Below are positions 41,053-53,240 of a DNA stretch of 64,000 bases, one piece after another (position 1 is the first letter of the stretch; each line of letters opens with the position of its first letter). This DNA comes from Archegozetes longisetosus (taxonomy: Eukaryota; Arthropoda; Arachnida; Sarcoptiformes; Trhypochthoniidae): positions 13,196,001 to 13,260,000 of the forward strand of contig JAEMBT020000005.1 of NCBI GenBank assembly GCA_018873245.2, given 5' to 3'. The notes under the pieces were generated by a model. That model saw only the letters and a program-made list of their open reading frames with translations, did no database searches and was not told the origin of the DNA. The position numbers were made by a program, and so were the translations under genes.

Positions 41053-44000
41053 ATGCATTGTATATTAAGTTTTGTATTTTGAACATATTCTCACAGATTT
41101 TAAGTATATCTGTGACCGGTTCTGGACTTTGAGCATATTACGTGACTGATTCTGGTATTCTTCTGACAAGATTTGATATGACCTGATGGTAAGAGAAGTT
41201 ATGGATCGAATAACTTATCATAAATTGGATGCAAATTATATTTAATAATATCGTGTGAAATAACCAATTATACATTTGCTATAAATGTACAAAAAATGTT
41301 TTAGATTTTAATGATAAGAAGTTTGTTATTAATACTAATGATCTTTTAAATTATAATTATTATCAATTTATTGAGTAAAATTTGAGAAAATTTGCTGTTC
41401 AAGTATTTTATGTAATTAAAAGTTAATTAAGTTATCAGTAATCAACCATAAGAGTTATGAAAAGTTGATGTTTTATCTGATCAAAATATTTTATATCTTG
41501 TTATATACTATAGTTATTGATTGATAATTATCAACATTTTTATCATAAACTGTTTTAGAAAACGTTCAAGTCGATTGTTAAATTTAGTACTAGTTTAAAA
41601 TCAGAAATAATTCAATTTTTTTTCTAGAAAAACAGGATAAGTAACAGCTTTATTAGCATTCACTTATCGTGTTTTTCGAGAAAATAATTTGATTACTTGA
41701 ACATGAGCTAAGAAATAAAAACTAAACTTTTATACGAAATTAGTCGAAAAGTTGCTGATCACTCATTTGCTAAAAAACTAGCATTACAGCTGAAGAAGTG
41801 ATAATAGGTTATTTTGCCGTAAGAACTTAGTTATTGAAGTCAATAAAACTAAAGATAAAGTTTTTCAAATGAATTGTTAATAAAGAAAAATTAGAATTGT
41901 TTTAATGTTCAACTATTGTATCGCATAATTAGATTTTGGAGCAATAAAAACAAGTTTTTTTGGCCTAAAATTGCACATAAACTTTCACTTCTTATTTGCA
42001 CTCATAATTAGGTGTAAATATTGTTTCGGTGGTTCCTGAGTTGAATACTTTCCCCAAAGAATAAGATAAGTGAATACTATAAACCAGTCACTTATCTGGC
42101 TCCTCCAATGATCAATTTAATCACACGAGTCAGTTGTATAGCAATAAAGAGCTAAACTAAACATAAAATTAGCTCACAATTAATGATAGACTATTTGCAG
42201 TTCAACTAAGAGCCTAACTTATGGATAGCGTAGTATTTCAAATACTGACCAGCGAACACTGAATAAGAAGTCAAACAAAAATCCTAATCATTAGAGGATA
42301 GAAGGATATGGCTTGAATCGGTTTGAATCCAACAGTGAGCTATTTATAGCCCAAAAGTCAATATATATGTTTCTTTATACTAGTAATCTAGAGATCATTT
42401 GTGATCTTATTCTGAATACAAAGTAACGAAGAATAAGCTCAATGTATAAGTTATATAAATCTGAAGAAAATATGTTTATTATTATGAAGAACTCTCTACT
42501 TTAACATTACGTGACGAGAAGTTGTAGAGCCAGAGGGTTATCTTATTCACTATAGAATTAATATTTTTTATCCAATAAAAGATGAATCAAAGAATTATGA
42601 GTAGAGTTAAAGAGCTATCGATATTAATTATTAGGCATTTTCCCAATTACAAGTATAGCGATCTCTTATAGAATTGCATCAAGGAATGTCACTAGCTTAA
42701 AGATTCGGCAAGGTACTAAAAGAGGACCCTTACGTTATTTTCTCAATTTTTTCAATTTCTACTTCAAATTTTCACACTATTATAAATGAGTTGAGCTTAT
42801 TACTGATTTTACGAGTAATTACCCGTATATTCATATCATTTCAACTACTGAATGAAATTTTTTCCCTCAGAAAATTTTTAAATATTAAATATTTAGTGCT
42901 AATTCTCGACATAGTCGAACCATGCAATTAGTCGATTTTTTAACATTGTCGAGATGCAGTTTTCTCCAGTGTGAATGATTTTTGAAACAATATTGAGATT
43001 TAGTTCAGATTTTTTCGTGTATTTAATGAAATAATGTATTTTTGCATTGGAAACTTTCAAACATGGAGATTACAACCTTCAGTTTGAGGTTCTAGTTGAA
43101 GACTATAGAACAAGTCTCAAAGTTGGAGATTGGCATTTCTAGTTGTATATCATAATAAAAAATTCTTTATATGATTCTTTAATATTAATTTTAAGAAGAT
43201 GTTAGTAAAATGAAACTTAGACGTTAGTTGATTTGTTGACAGAAGAAAATCTTTGGGCTTTAGAGGTATAAAACTAATCAGAGTGAAGACTGGTGAGAAA
43301 TACCATTACCTCGAATAATATCGAAAACATGTAAAATACGGTGAAGCACGAACAGTAAAACGAACGCCAAAGGGGTAAAAGTTTTGTTTGTTATGCCGAG
43401 CTGTATTTTATATCGAAATTTAGAATACAGTATTTAAATTAGAAACTAATGTCAATATAATAGAGATTATTTAAAAGCCAGTTATTTTTATCCGAGTATT
43501 ATTCTTAAAGATATTAAAATCTGAGGTTTCGCTTCCTATGAAATGAAAGTTTTCGGAGACACTGTTTTGGAAATCAACATCAGGGTTTCATATCAATCCT
43601 AATTTATAAATTTGATTTTAACCTATTTGAAGAATTGAAAGTTCTATCAGTAAAATGTATTTTATATCGAATGTTTACATTTCTTATTATAGATAAAATA
43701 TGTTCGCTATATCGAAATGTCCTTGACACCGAGATTCGTTATATCGGATTGACTTCAGCTTAATTTTATATTGAGATTTTACTATGTAAACTTTCAAATA
43801 TAGCAGAGAAAGTCTTAATAAACAGAGTTTACGAAAGACTACATTAGATTAGTCACTTTCTATTAATTTTTCTGTTATACTTTGAAGTTTCGAAAATCTT
43901 GTTTTGAAACCTAATAATACGATAAAACTCAATTTATTTTTTATAGAGATATTGCTTTCAAATCTTTATTAGGAAACAGACCGACCGATAATAGAAATAG

Positions 44001-46831
44001 CTGTATAATAAAAAACGATGATAGTAAGATTAACGTAAAATTGTTTATGAAACGTCTATATCATATGGTATGGGGCATTAAAATTGACTAAATCTTTATA
44101 TGTATTTAAACCTTAGTTTTGTCTTAATTATAGCAGCTACCTGGTTGTTCATAACAATATAATACAAAAGGCTTGTCAATTATGATAAATATTTTAATTT
44201 AGAAATTTTACTTCAAAAATTTAGAGCTTAGTGCCACTTTTAAAGTTAATTAATAACAACTGATAATAGTTGGAGATCAGACTTGAATATCTTTAGATAG
44301 TAGTATTTTCTAGCTAAATCAACACTAATTTTTTCAGTTCTGCATAAAAAATTTAGGATCTTAAAAATTTATAAAACCTAATAACAGTATATAGAGAACG
44401 TTTAAATGCTGTGAATGTCCGAAATTTTGAAGTGATATTTGTTGCAGGATTGGCTCTAATTGTGATATTCAACCTAAAATTTTAATTTAAACAATTGTAA
44501 TTATACATAATTTGATGTAAAACGACATATTAAATGAATTAAAGGACTATTGAAAAATAGTGGCGCTGAATTTTTGAAAATTTAATGTAAGTTCTTTTAA
44601 CGATATGATTGGATGCTAAAATCATTTTTCTTTGGTCTATGAAGCGCGAAAAATTTTATAATAGGATAATTTTTAAATAAAAGCATAGATACTATCGTTT
44701 GACAATAGTTAAGCTTATCAATATGTAGTTATTAAATCTTTATGAATAAAAAATTTTTGCCAATTTTTATGTCGCGTCCATATATTAATAGAAATAAGAT
44801 AGCTTAAAGATATCCAAAATAGTAGATGCTAATCTCTTAATCTATTTGGGTTTCTTTGGAATTTGATGAAAGATAAAGTAAGTTTATTTCAGAAACTAAG
44901 CTTTATTATTATATTACACGTTCAATTTTAATTTATTCAATTTTTGGGAATATTTCTCTTCAAAATTTAGTTTATTTAGCATATATGAATTCGAATTTTT
45001 TTCTGAGATCAAGTTGGGAAACAAGGTTTCCGAAGCTTTGTTTCGAAACTTCAAAGCGATCTCATTTATTCAAAAGTGAATCATATCTTTACAAATAAAG
45101 TAATTCGATTTACTTGAAGAGCACTCTACTTTATTAGTGAAAGAACATGTTAATTTGTTATCAAATCAAGATTTTACCGATTCAACTCTTTTTTAAACTT
45201 TAACATCGCGTCAAAATTATAAAGTCTATAAAGAGGAGAAAATTGCTTTACAAATAAGTATATATTTTCAAAATCTTTTCGTTGTTTGAACGTAAGTGAA
45301 GTACATTAAATATTGTATTTTTCTTAAGTCGTTAAGAAAAAAATTTTCATGAGAAAATAATTAGATTTAAAATTTTTACTCATTATTGAATACTTTTTGA
45401 AATTTATTTTACTTAAAATTCTTAGACAAAATATTCAAGATCAAAGTCTCTATCCTATCTTTTACTTGCTTTGCAGCCAGGGCAGCCAGGGATCAGGTTT
45501 TGTAATTTCTGAACAAATAATTAGTATGAAAGTTTGATTTGAAAAAACCATATGAATGCTTTATTAATCGTACTTCACTTTGACCCATGTTTTATTCTCA
45601 ATAATTATTGACTCTCTACGTTGAAAAATATTTTTAAAATGTATTCCTACAGAATATGTGAATAAGTGTCATCTATGATTACAAAATCGTAACGAAATTT
45701 TTTCAAATTTAACACCAAATGCTACTCTAAGTTAAATTTTAATCACTTCCAAAATTTTAAATTAGTATTCTGCATATGAATTATGAGAGTTAAATTATTT
45801 TATATTTAACAAACTTTGAGAAAACGAAGCGTCTATTTTAATAAATGAAAAAAATTATGTTTATATTTTGTTTCTAATAGTACTTATTTTAATACTAGAA
45901 ATTTAAACTGTCTTAACGAAGGGAAATATTATTTCGATTTGCTAAATCATCCAGCTGCCACTGCCCAGATTACTAAGATACACGACCGGCTCCTTTATGT
46001 GATACTTATTTTAACAATACCATTGTTAAGTCCGTGCTATCAGCACAGGCAGAATTTTGTGGTTTCACCAGGAGAGGTATGAAATATAAAAGTGGAGTTT
46101 AAGTAAAATATTCCCTTTAAATGACAGCTATCTGTTAACAGAGAAAGTAACAATTACATCAGCCAATGCCTTCTTAATCAATCAATAAATTGCATTAAAA
46201 ATCAATATTTTTATCACACAATTTATAGATATTTTTTTATATACCTAAGGTATACTTTCTTGCAAAAACAGCACAATATTTAAGTCTTAAATTAGAATGT
46301 TTTCATGACCTTAAAACATATGATTTATTGTTTACTGTTGAAATAACAAACATGCCTTTGATATTAAATATAGTTGAATATTTTAATAATTAAGTTGAAA
46401 GTCTCCACAGCTTAAATGACTTTACAGATGATGCTAAGTCAACTGGAATTCTTATTGCGAGCAAACTTTCAAAATTTCGAGTCATATTTAATTAACGATA
46501 AAAAGGGTGTGTCCAAAACCCTTGGATTCTAGTGTAACGAAGCCCCCTAACGGTAACCTACCCAAGTTGTAACCCTGAACTAGACATTCGATTAACCAAA
46601 AGAATTTTTGAGGTCGGTGAGGTCCTTAAGAAGTTATAAGATAAAAACTAATGAAAAATCATTAGCGAATATAATTCAAAATTTAATTTAAATATAAAAT
46701 AACTGCAGATACATTATAAATAAATATATATGAAAGCTTAGAGATTTGTAAACGTTTAAAATGTAATAAAGTAATACTATAAAATAATTAAGTTACAAAT
46801 TACTTAGTTTAAAGTATAAAAATCACAAATC
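41053..46831. other. AT-rich region without a supported gene
   Basis: It follows the last exon of the unknown gene. Scattered 'TATATCGAA'-type motifs around 43.4-43.75 kb recall pogo/Tigger ends but cannot be delimited. A more GC-rich patch at 45.95-46.08 kb has no recognisable content. Confidence 0.35.
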
Positions 46832-47110
46832 TCAATCATCTTGTTCGGCGTTAGTGGATTCTAAAGTCACGTAAATTTCATCTAGGGATACTGCGGGACT
46901 CGAAACTCGGATAGGCGCTGGGCATATTTGATGAACCAAAGAACGGTCATAATATGAGCACAACATCTAACCGATCTTAGGCCACATTTGCACTGACAGA
47001 AATAGTGCAATGACTCAGCATAGCGTTTGATTATATCTACTGAAACGTAGATATGATATTTTGTAGCGGAGCGATGCTGAGCCGAATCCGCGCTCGGAGG
47101 AGCATGGGCT
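46832..47110 (-). pseudogene. Relic of a SWIM zinc-finger transposon protein
   Basis: The minus-strand frame from about 47110 to a stop at 46884-46882 reads through 'ESLHYFCQCKCGLRSVRC' and then CAHI, followed by 'TVLWFIKYAQRLSEF'. CxC followed by CxH is the SWIM zinc-finger pattern, and the Trp-Tyr-Ala-Arg-like helix after it is usual in a group of arthropod transposon proteins. After the stop, a neighbouring frame continues with 'LDEIYVTLES' to 46832, so a frameshift is present. The upstream part is degraded up to about 47.3 kb. No termini were found. Confidence 0.6.
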
Positions 47111-47958
47111 CTTCAGCTGAAATTCACAGAGAGCTGAGACCAAGTGGCCCTGTATGTCGAGCCACTTTAATCTCGAATCTTCCTGAGACCGACTTCGCTT
47201 TACTAAGAGACTTGATCTTGCTTCTTGGGCAAAAGCTAAGAAATCAGCCTAGTCTCCGCCGGAGGGTGACATCTTTTTCTTTTTCCTAAGATAAGAGCCT
47301 CATTCAGCGCATTTATTTTTTAAACTGGCAGCCATACCCTCCTGGAGCCCGGAAGCGACTTCAGGTGGGCCCGAGAGCGAGACTATGGCCGTCTTGTTAC
47401 AAGAGACTAGTATTGTAAAAGGAATGTTTCTAAGAAACTTCCTCGACGCAATTTCTGTTGAAAAATCGAGAAAGAAGTATGCCAAAATAATAGTGATTTT
47501 GGTCCCTTTGCGCCACTGCGCCACCTATATCATTTGATAGATCTCATTGAGTACTAAAAGAATATATAGTATTCGATCCTGGTTTGTACATCCTTTTAAC
47601 CACTAGATGACAAAAACACTAAAATGTAGAATGTATATTTTTTACGGTTATTAGTACAAAAAACAATTACTAAAGATACTAGATGCAAAATAAATAGCTT
47701 AATATATTTGATAGAACAATAAAAAGAATATTAAAATTAAAATAACCGATTTAAATTATTAGAATGTAGGCAAGTCAGCAACTGTCCAAGGACAGCCCTA
47801 TTCACAGGATGACTAGGCCTTTCTGCAAATAGCCACCTTGCCTTTCCCGGAAGGGGGCTTGGCCGTTTTGGGAACGGGACCCCGGCATTGGGGTATCCAA
47901 ACCAGGTAGTGCCACTCCTCTACTAGGTAGGGTAGTGGCAGCCATACCCTCTTGTGAT

Positions 47959-48611
47959 TAAAGATGGTATATGAATTTTTGCCAAATCGGGACAATTTAT
48001 TAAAAATAGTCAAAGAAATCGGGACAAAATCGGGACATTTATTTTTTAAAGTAAAATTTCAATACAAATATCTAATAAACACATTATTTTTTATAATAAT
48101 TGTATTTTTGAGATGATTTTACACATTTAAGTAGAGATTCATTTGTTTTTGCATATGAGGCAAATTCACTGCAATTCATATTATAATTATTAGTGATACA
48201 AATCTCAGCCTTAATCATATGTAATGATAATCGATTCCTATCGTCGGTCCATATCTTGTGTAAGTGTGTGAAAACCCTCTCCACGAAATCGTTACCAATA
48301 GGTATAGCCATTACTGACTCAATGATTTTAAATATATTTTGTTCATCAAATAATTTAATATAAGCTTTATATGTCTACAAAATAATGTACTAAATAATTC
48401 ATAGTAGTTATTAGCAATAAGTTTCTTATTTTACAGTTTATTTTAAATAATTCATAATATAGGCAACAAAAACAAATTTTAATCATATATGATTTCAGAG
48501 ACTTTATTTGTCTGGACCAAACATTGTCCCGATTAAGGTATCGTCGGGACTCTGGATTGTCCACCACGATTCGGGACAATCTCGACGAAATCGGGATATA
48601 TCCCATCCTTA
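47959..48611 (-). mobile_element. Short hAT-family element with target duplication
   Basis: The left end TAAAGATGGTATAT (47959-47972) pairs with an inverted TAAGGATGGGATAT at the right end (48598-48611), 12 of 14 matching. It is flanked by CTTGTGAT (47951-47958) and CTTGTGAG (48612-48619), an 8-bp target duplication with one change, which is the hAT signature size. The interior has repeated subterminal ATCGGGACA motifs and a minus-strand fragment of a transposase C-terminus. At 653 bp it is an internally deleted, non-autonomous copy. Confidence 0.75.
48084..48311 (-). pseudogene. hAT transposase C-terminal (dimerisation) fragment
   Basis: The open segment contains 'VERVFTHLHKIWTDDRNRL', then 'ICITNNYNMNCSEF'. 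This is the pattern of the C-terminal dimerisation region of BED-finger hAT transposases, where ERxFS, W-x-x-RN-x-L and CSEF are conserved. The catalytic core and N-terminal BED finger are absent. It sits inside the element bounded by the TAARGATGG ends, in the orientation expected for its remnant gene. Confidence 0.7.
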
Positions 48612-49449
48612 CTTGTGAGGGTATGACCCACCTGGCTGGGTAGACCTAGCCCGGATCACAGGACCAACCCCTCATAATGGGGTGTTGGTTTTGCACCTTC
48701 CCCTTAGTTTGCAATTTAAATATGAATAAGTGAATATATAAGTATGTTAATCTTTTACTTAAAAAAATATTGAAATTCCTTCATCTAAGCACCCTTTCAG
48801 AATATTGAAATTAAGCCTTAATATATCGACTCAGGATGAGTGATTTAATATGAATTGTCCACCCCATATCTCAGGTATCTGTTAAAGTATCTGCTATAGA
48901 CTTTGCCCTCTATTGTCCAAGCGATACGTTTTAGCAAGTTGAAGTCAAGACATGTTTATTCTATCCATTATGAGCTTACAAATGATACGTTGTCTGTTTG
49001 AAAGTGCGAAAAATAGTCCGGCTTTTTGGAAATCTTCTTGAATTTTCAATTGTCTATCTTCTAAGGGGACGTACAAACTGAGGTCATATGTTGTATATTC
49101 TTGTAGTACTCGATGAGATCTATCAAATGATATAGAGAGCGCAGTGGTACAAAGGGGGTCAAAATTGATATTCTTTTCTCTTTGTGAATTTTCTATTAGA
49201 TAATATGAATCTCTCATAACATGACATGAAACTCTTATTAAAACTAAATTAAGTAATAGCAATGATCCATATCATTAAAAGTTATCCACTCATTAATTGA
49301 TATTCAAATTCTCCAATTCAAATTTCATGATTATTTTAAAAATTAAAGATGATTATCAAACAGTAATCACTAAGTATATATAATTTTTATGATTTGCGAT
49401 ATAGTTAAGTTTTTAGAGCTATTGTCTAAAAATATTTATGTGATACTAT

Positions 49450-50672
49450 GGTTAACAGGGAAGTTTTGTGGCACTCGCCCATAAAAATCGGGTGATGGTG
49501 CCATTTGATAGTATTTTATGAGACGAGTCCAAAAAATTCGCCACCATGAGGCTCCGCCCACCCGATATCGAGCCACGCCCATTTTTTATTTTAGCCACTC
49601 CCACTGACTCCACCCCACAATATGGATCTCAAAGGAAAGGTCTCAGTGAGTAAAGTCCATTGGTAAAGGTCGCATGATTATAGGATGCATACTTCCTGAG
49701 AAATTGACTAAAAACACTCCTATATTCTACGACTATATTACAATACATCGAGAATTGACATTGTTGACCAAATATGAGACAAGCCACTAGTTTGGTAATG
49801 TTTAATCTGACTTTTTTGTATGTAAACAAAGTCCGAATGATCTAACAAAACATTTTATCAACATATGTATATACAAATGTTAGAACAATTACAACATAAA
49901 TCATCTCGAAGTCAACAATATCAATTTTCGATGTATTGCAAAGAGAGTTCCGACCCAATCTTTTAGGAATTATATACTAGATAGTGTGCTACTGTTAGAA
50001 TAAATGAGATCGGGTCGTAACCCTTGTGGTAACATTTTGGAATAAGTATTTGAAGTTTTTGAATTTTTCAATTATTCTCTCATATTGGGTTAATTGAGAA
50101 TTTCACCCTATCATTAAATACTCTTGATTACCATCTCTTAATATGCAAAGTTTCGTTAAATTATGTTTGCGAGTTTTTGAGTTATAAGCGTTTAAAGATT
50201 TTACATTTTTCGGTTTTGTCAGGTTTCCGTAGCACTTTTTTGAAAATTTCTCCAGCCATTTGCTTCACTAGTGACCCTCAAGGTTCACACCAAATTTGAT
50301 TAAAATTGGTTGATGGGCTGATTCTTTATGGGAGTACGGAAAACTTTTTATCTTGGTCAACAATGTCAATTTTCGATGTATTGCCAATTGATCGTAGAAT
50401 ATAGGAGTTTTTAGTCAATTTCTCATGAAGTATGCATCCTATAATCATGCGACCTTTACCAATGGACTCTACTCACTGAGACCTTTCCTTTGAGACCCAT
50501 ATTGTAGGGGTGGAGTTAGTGGGAGTGGTTAAAATAAAAACGGGCGTGGCTCGATATCGGGTGGGCGGAGCCTCATGGTGGTGACCTTTTTGGACTCGTC
50601 TCATAAATTACTATCAAATGGCACCATCTCCCGATTTTTATGGTCGAGTGCCACAAAACTTCCCGGTTAACC
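49450..50672. mobile_element. Foldback element with about 320-bp inverted arms
   Basis: Arms 49450-49770 and 50354-50672 are diverged inverted copies starting with GGTTAAC and sharing GGGAAGTTTTGTGGCACTCG, 'GAGCCACGCCCA' and 'TCAATTTTCGATGTATTG' type segments. The 580-bp centre includes another direct copy of the inner arm motif near 49.93 kb. No transposase is seen and no target duplication is certain. It belongs to a cluster of elements here that share a GCCACGCCC motif. Confidence 0.75.
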
Positions 50673-51366
50673 GCTTAAGTCTCCAGGGCGGGGTTTATTT
50701 GTTATGAGGGTACCGTCCGAGATCCCCATGTCGCGAGCAGTTGCCATGCCAGCATAACACGACCCGGAATATTTAGCCAGGCCTCTCACGATCAAGAATA
50801 CTTTTCGAGATATTCGACTTTAAATACTTTATATCGAATTTTTCCACTTTAAGATCTTTTATTATATGATATATGATTTCGATGTAGAATTTAACGCTGA
50901 TTACAATTATGAAACCTGTTTTTCGATATCTATAATATCTTTAGAGAAAATCGAAGATTCATTTTAAACGTTTACTTTAAGGACATCGAGCGGATAAACT
51001 AAGTTATACAGAGGTGAGCCCATTGACAATTTTGATCAAGATGATGACCTCTATTAAAATATATCATGAGATCCCGTGTGTATGGATAGCCAGAGTCCCA
51101 TAGACTTATTTTCATCGTTCTTTGTTTTATATTTCAAATCTTAAGTCAACTGCATTTGAGTTTCTTATTATTTCGCATATTATCAGGGTTGAGTTAAGTA
51201 TCCGGACTATCATCCTTAAAGATGTTTAATGGAACTAAAATTTGAACAAATGATTAGTGAATATATTCGCCCCCAGTCTGGTTGACCAGCGTCCACCTAA
51301 GTGGGAGGCGTCCAATGCCGGTGGCAGAACCATTCAGATTCATTTTATCTATAACTTCCTTATAAG

Positions 51367-51654
51367 CTATTTCAAGTTCATCTGAGGTATTGAATTTTTT
51401 TTATCTTTTTTAGGTCTCTTAATTCTATATATGCCATCGTAATCGCACGGCTTCAAATCAGAGCTATAAAGCGCGTTTTTCAATTTCTCCCATCGATGTC
51501 TCACAAAAAATTTTTGAACTTTCGAGTGTTTACTGTGTCTTGCGTTGTCATGGAGTATTGTTTTATTAATCTGCAGTCGTTTTATCGCTGGGAGTATTAC
51601 TTGACTCAAAAAATCAAGATAAATTTCAAAATTGACATTTATATTTCTCAGCAT
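51367..51654 (-). pseudogene. Mariner transposase C-terminal relic
   Basis: The open segment contains 'TILHDNARHSKHSKVQKF', then 'YSSDLKPCDYDG'. These are the HDNA and YSPDL-x-PCDY blocks that carry the second and third Asp of the mariner DD34D catalytic triad. The N-terminal DNA-binding half and the first Asp are missing. Upstream on this strand the relic runs into the MITE at 51696. Confidence 0.75.
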
Positions 51655-51695
51655 CTCTTGTTATGACACTTCAACTTCTATGAATAATAGATATA

Positions 51696-52262
51696 CAGGG
51701 TGTAACAGTTAATATGTACGCTCTAAAACGCTTATAACTTCGAAACCTGTGGGCCTAGAAAGTTGAAATTTGATATAAATTACTTCCAGAGATACTCATT
51801 TTCGCACAGAAATTTTCAAGTTCATTCGACAGAAATGATTTTTTCAAGTCATTTTACTCGCCTCCACCAGCTCTGGACAGTTTTTTCAGGTGGTTTTCAG
51901 ATGGAAGGTGGCGCGGGAAATGATAAGGAATCGATCCTTCCATTTACTTCGAAGCTTTCTTAATGCTTCAGTTGGACTCTTTTTGGCGAGCAGAAACTGC
52001 TCAAGAATATCAATTTTTTCTTTGAGAGAAAAGGATCGTCTTCGCGGCATGTTAAATGTCCTTAATAAAGTGACTATCAAACTTCTCAGATGTTAAAAAC
52101 GATTTCTGTCGGATGACCTTAAATGACCTTGAATGACCTTGAAAATTTCTGTGCGAAAATGAGTATCTCTGGAATTAATTTATATCAAATTTCAACTTTC
52201 TAGGCCCACAGGTTTCGAAGTTATAAGCGTTTTAGAGCGTACATATTAACTGTTACACCCTG
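51696..52262. mobile_element. Non-autonomous IS630/Tc1/mariner-like element, 567 bp, long TIRs
   Basis: It begins CAGGGTGTAACAGTTAATAT and ends with the inverted copy, and both ends are flanked by TA (51694-51695 and 52263-52264). The inverted repeats run about 125 bp, to near 51820 and 52140, with few differences, which suggests relatively recent mobility. The centre still encodes part of a DNA-binding domain on the minus strand (51886-52050). It is probably an internal-deletion derivative of a full-length element. Confidence 0.8.
51886..52050 (-). pseudogene. Transposase N-terminal HTH fragment inside the MITE
   Basis: From Met at 52050 the frame reads 'MPRRRSFSLKEKIDILEQFL' and then 'SPTEALRKLRSKW'. 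This is a basic start and a helix-turn-helix-like region typical of the DNA-binding N-terminus of Tc1/mariner or pogo-like transposases. It ends at 51886 without any catalytic domain. Confidence 0.6.
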
Positions 52263-52844
52263 TATTTTAAGATAACTCCGTTAAAATAAATTTTATGACA
52301 CCACAAATGGTTCCTAGTTAAAAATAGTCGGAATTTGGATTGACTCTTTAAGTCGTTTCTATTTCAATAACAAGATTCTTATTCAAGTTTATAGTAACTT
52401 ATATAAAACTAAGAACAAGAATAATTGGAAACGAAGTTTTCGAAGAGTTGAATTCAAATCGAGCTTTTATCAAAGATATCAAGCTTCATATTAATAAAGG
52501 TTTGTTGAATGAAATTAATGTGTTGATTGTTACAAGCAAAGATAAAATGCTTTTACTAGTAATTATAATTACAATAATGGTGAAGGATCGAAGTGGGAGG
52601 GGTTACAGACATACAATATATATGGTTGGACTCCAACAACTGAGTAAAGATAATGATACCACCCCTATGGGGGCCACGCCTTCTTCCAGAAATGTTCACA
52701 TAATTCGGTAACCGGTAGGCGGAAGCTCACGGAGATTGTCTCAATCGACTCAGATTTAAATGTTACATAAGGCCGTATACAAATACTACCTCAACCTGTA
52801 TTCTAAAATTTTTTAATTTGCAGAAACTATCTATTTTCCCTAAA

Positions 52845-53240
52845 TATTAGATTTTTGCAATTGTTCAGGGCGATATACAAGGAGTTATAGTCACATGATA
52901 TATATCGTTGAACCTAACTATGAGTTATGCTGAGTCTATACCTCACTTTTGACGCCACGCCTTTTGAGCTGGTTCTTTCAAATTTTCATTGCGTTTTATA
53001 GTATAATAGACGCAAATGTGGTACATCATCTTCACATAAAATGCAATGGATAGTCGAAAGAAACCCTCGTAAAAAGTGACGCCTACTTGTTTCAGAGACA
53101 TTAGCAATACTTAAAAGTGGGCGCGGGCTCAAAAGTGAAGCGTGGACTGAGCATAACTCTTACTGCTACGTTCAACGATGTATACCATGTGACTATAATC
53201 CTCGTATATTTTCCTGAACCATTGCAATAATCTGGTTGGA
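52845..53240. repeat. Inverted-repeat (foldback) element, about 400 bp
   Basis: Arms near 52845-52975 and 53115-53240 are diverged reverse complements sharing GTTATAGTCACATG, ATCGTTGAAC, 'GAGTTATGCT' and 'CTCACTTTTG'. Boundaries are approximate. No coding content is seen. Confidence 0.6.

Larger units (their letters stand above)
47771..48720. repeat. GC-richer repeat interrupted by a hAT element
   Basis: The parts at 47771-47958 and 48612-48720 look like one more GC-rich unit split by the hAT insertion. Removing the insert would bring the 'GCCATACCCT' and 'GGGTATGACCC' sides together at the duplicated target. The left motif GGCAGCCATACCCTC also occurs near 47329, so the host sequence is itself repetitive. 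Its identity is unknown. Confidence 0.45.

Noticed and set aside
47053..47524. Open frames on both strands in a GC-richer patch
   Set aside because: They overlap the degraded upstream part of the SWIM relic and repeats, and neither shows a family motif.
47505..47530. Minus-strand TGGCGCAGTGG, a perfect pol III A-box as in tRNA-derived SINEs
   Set aside because: No convincing B-box follows at the proper distance and no tRNA fold can be drawn.
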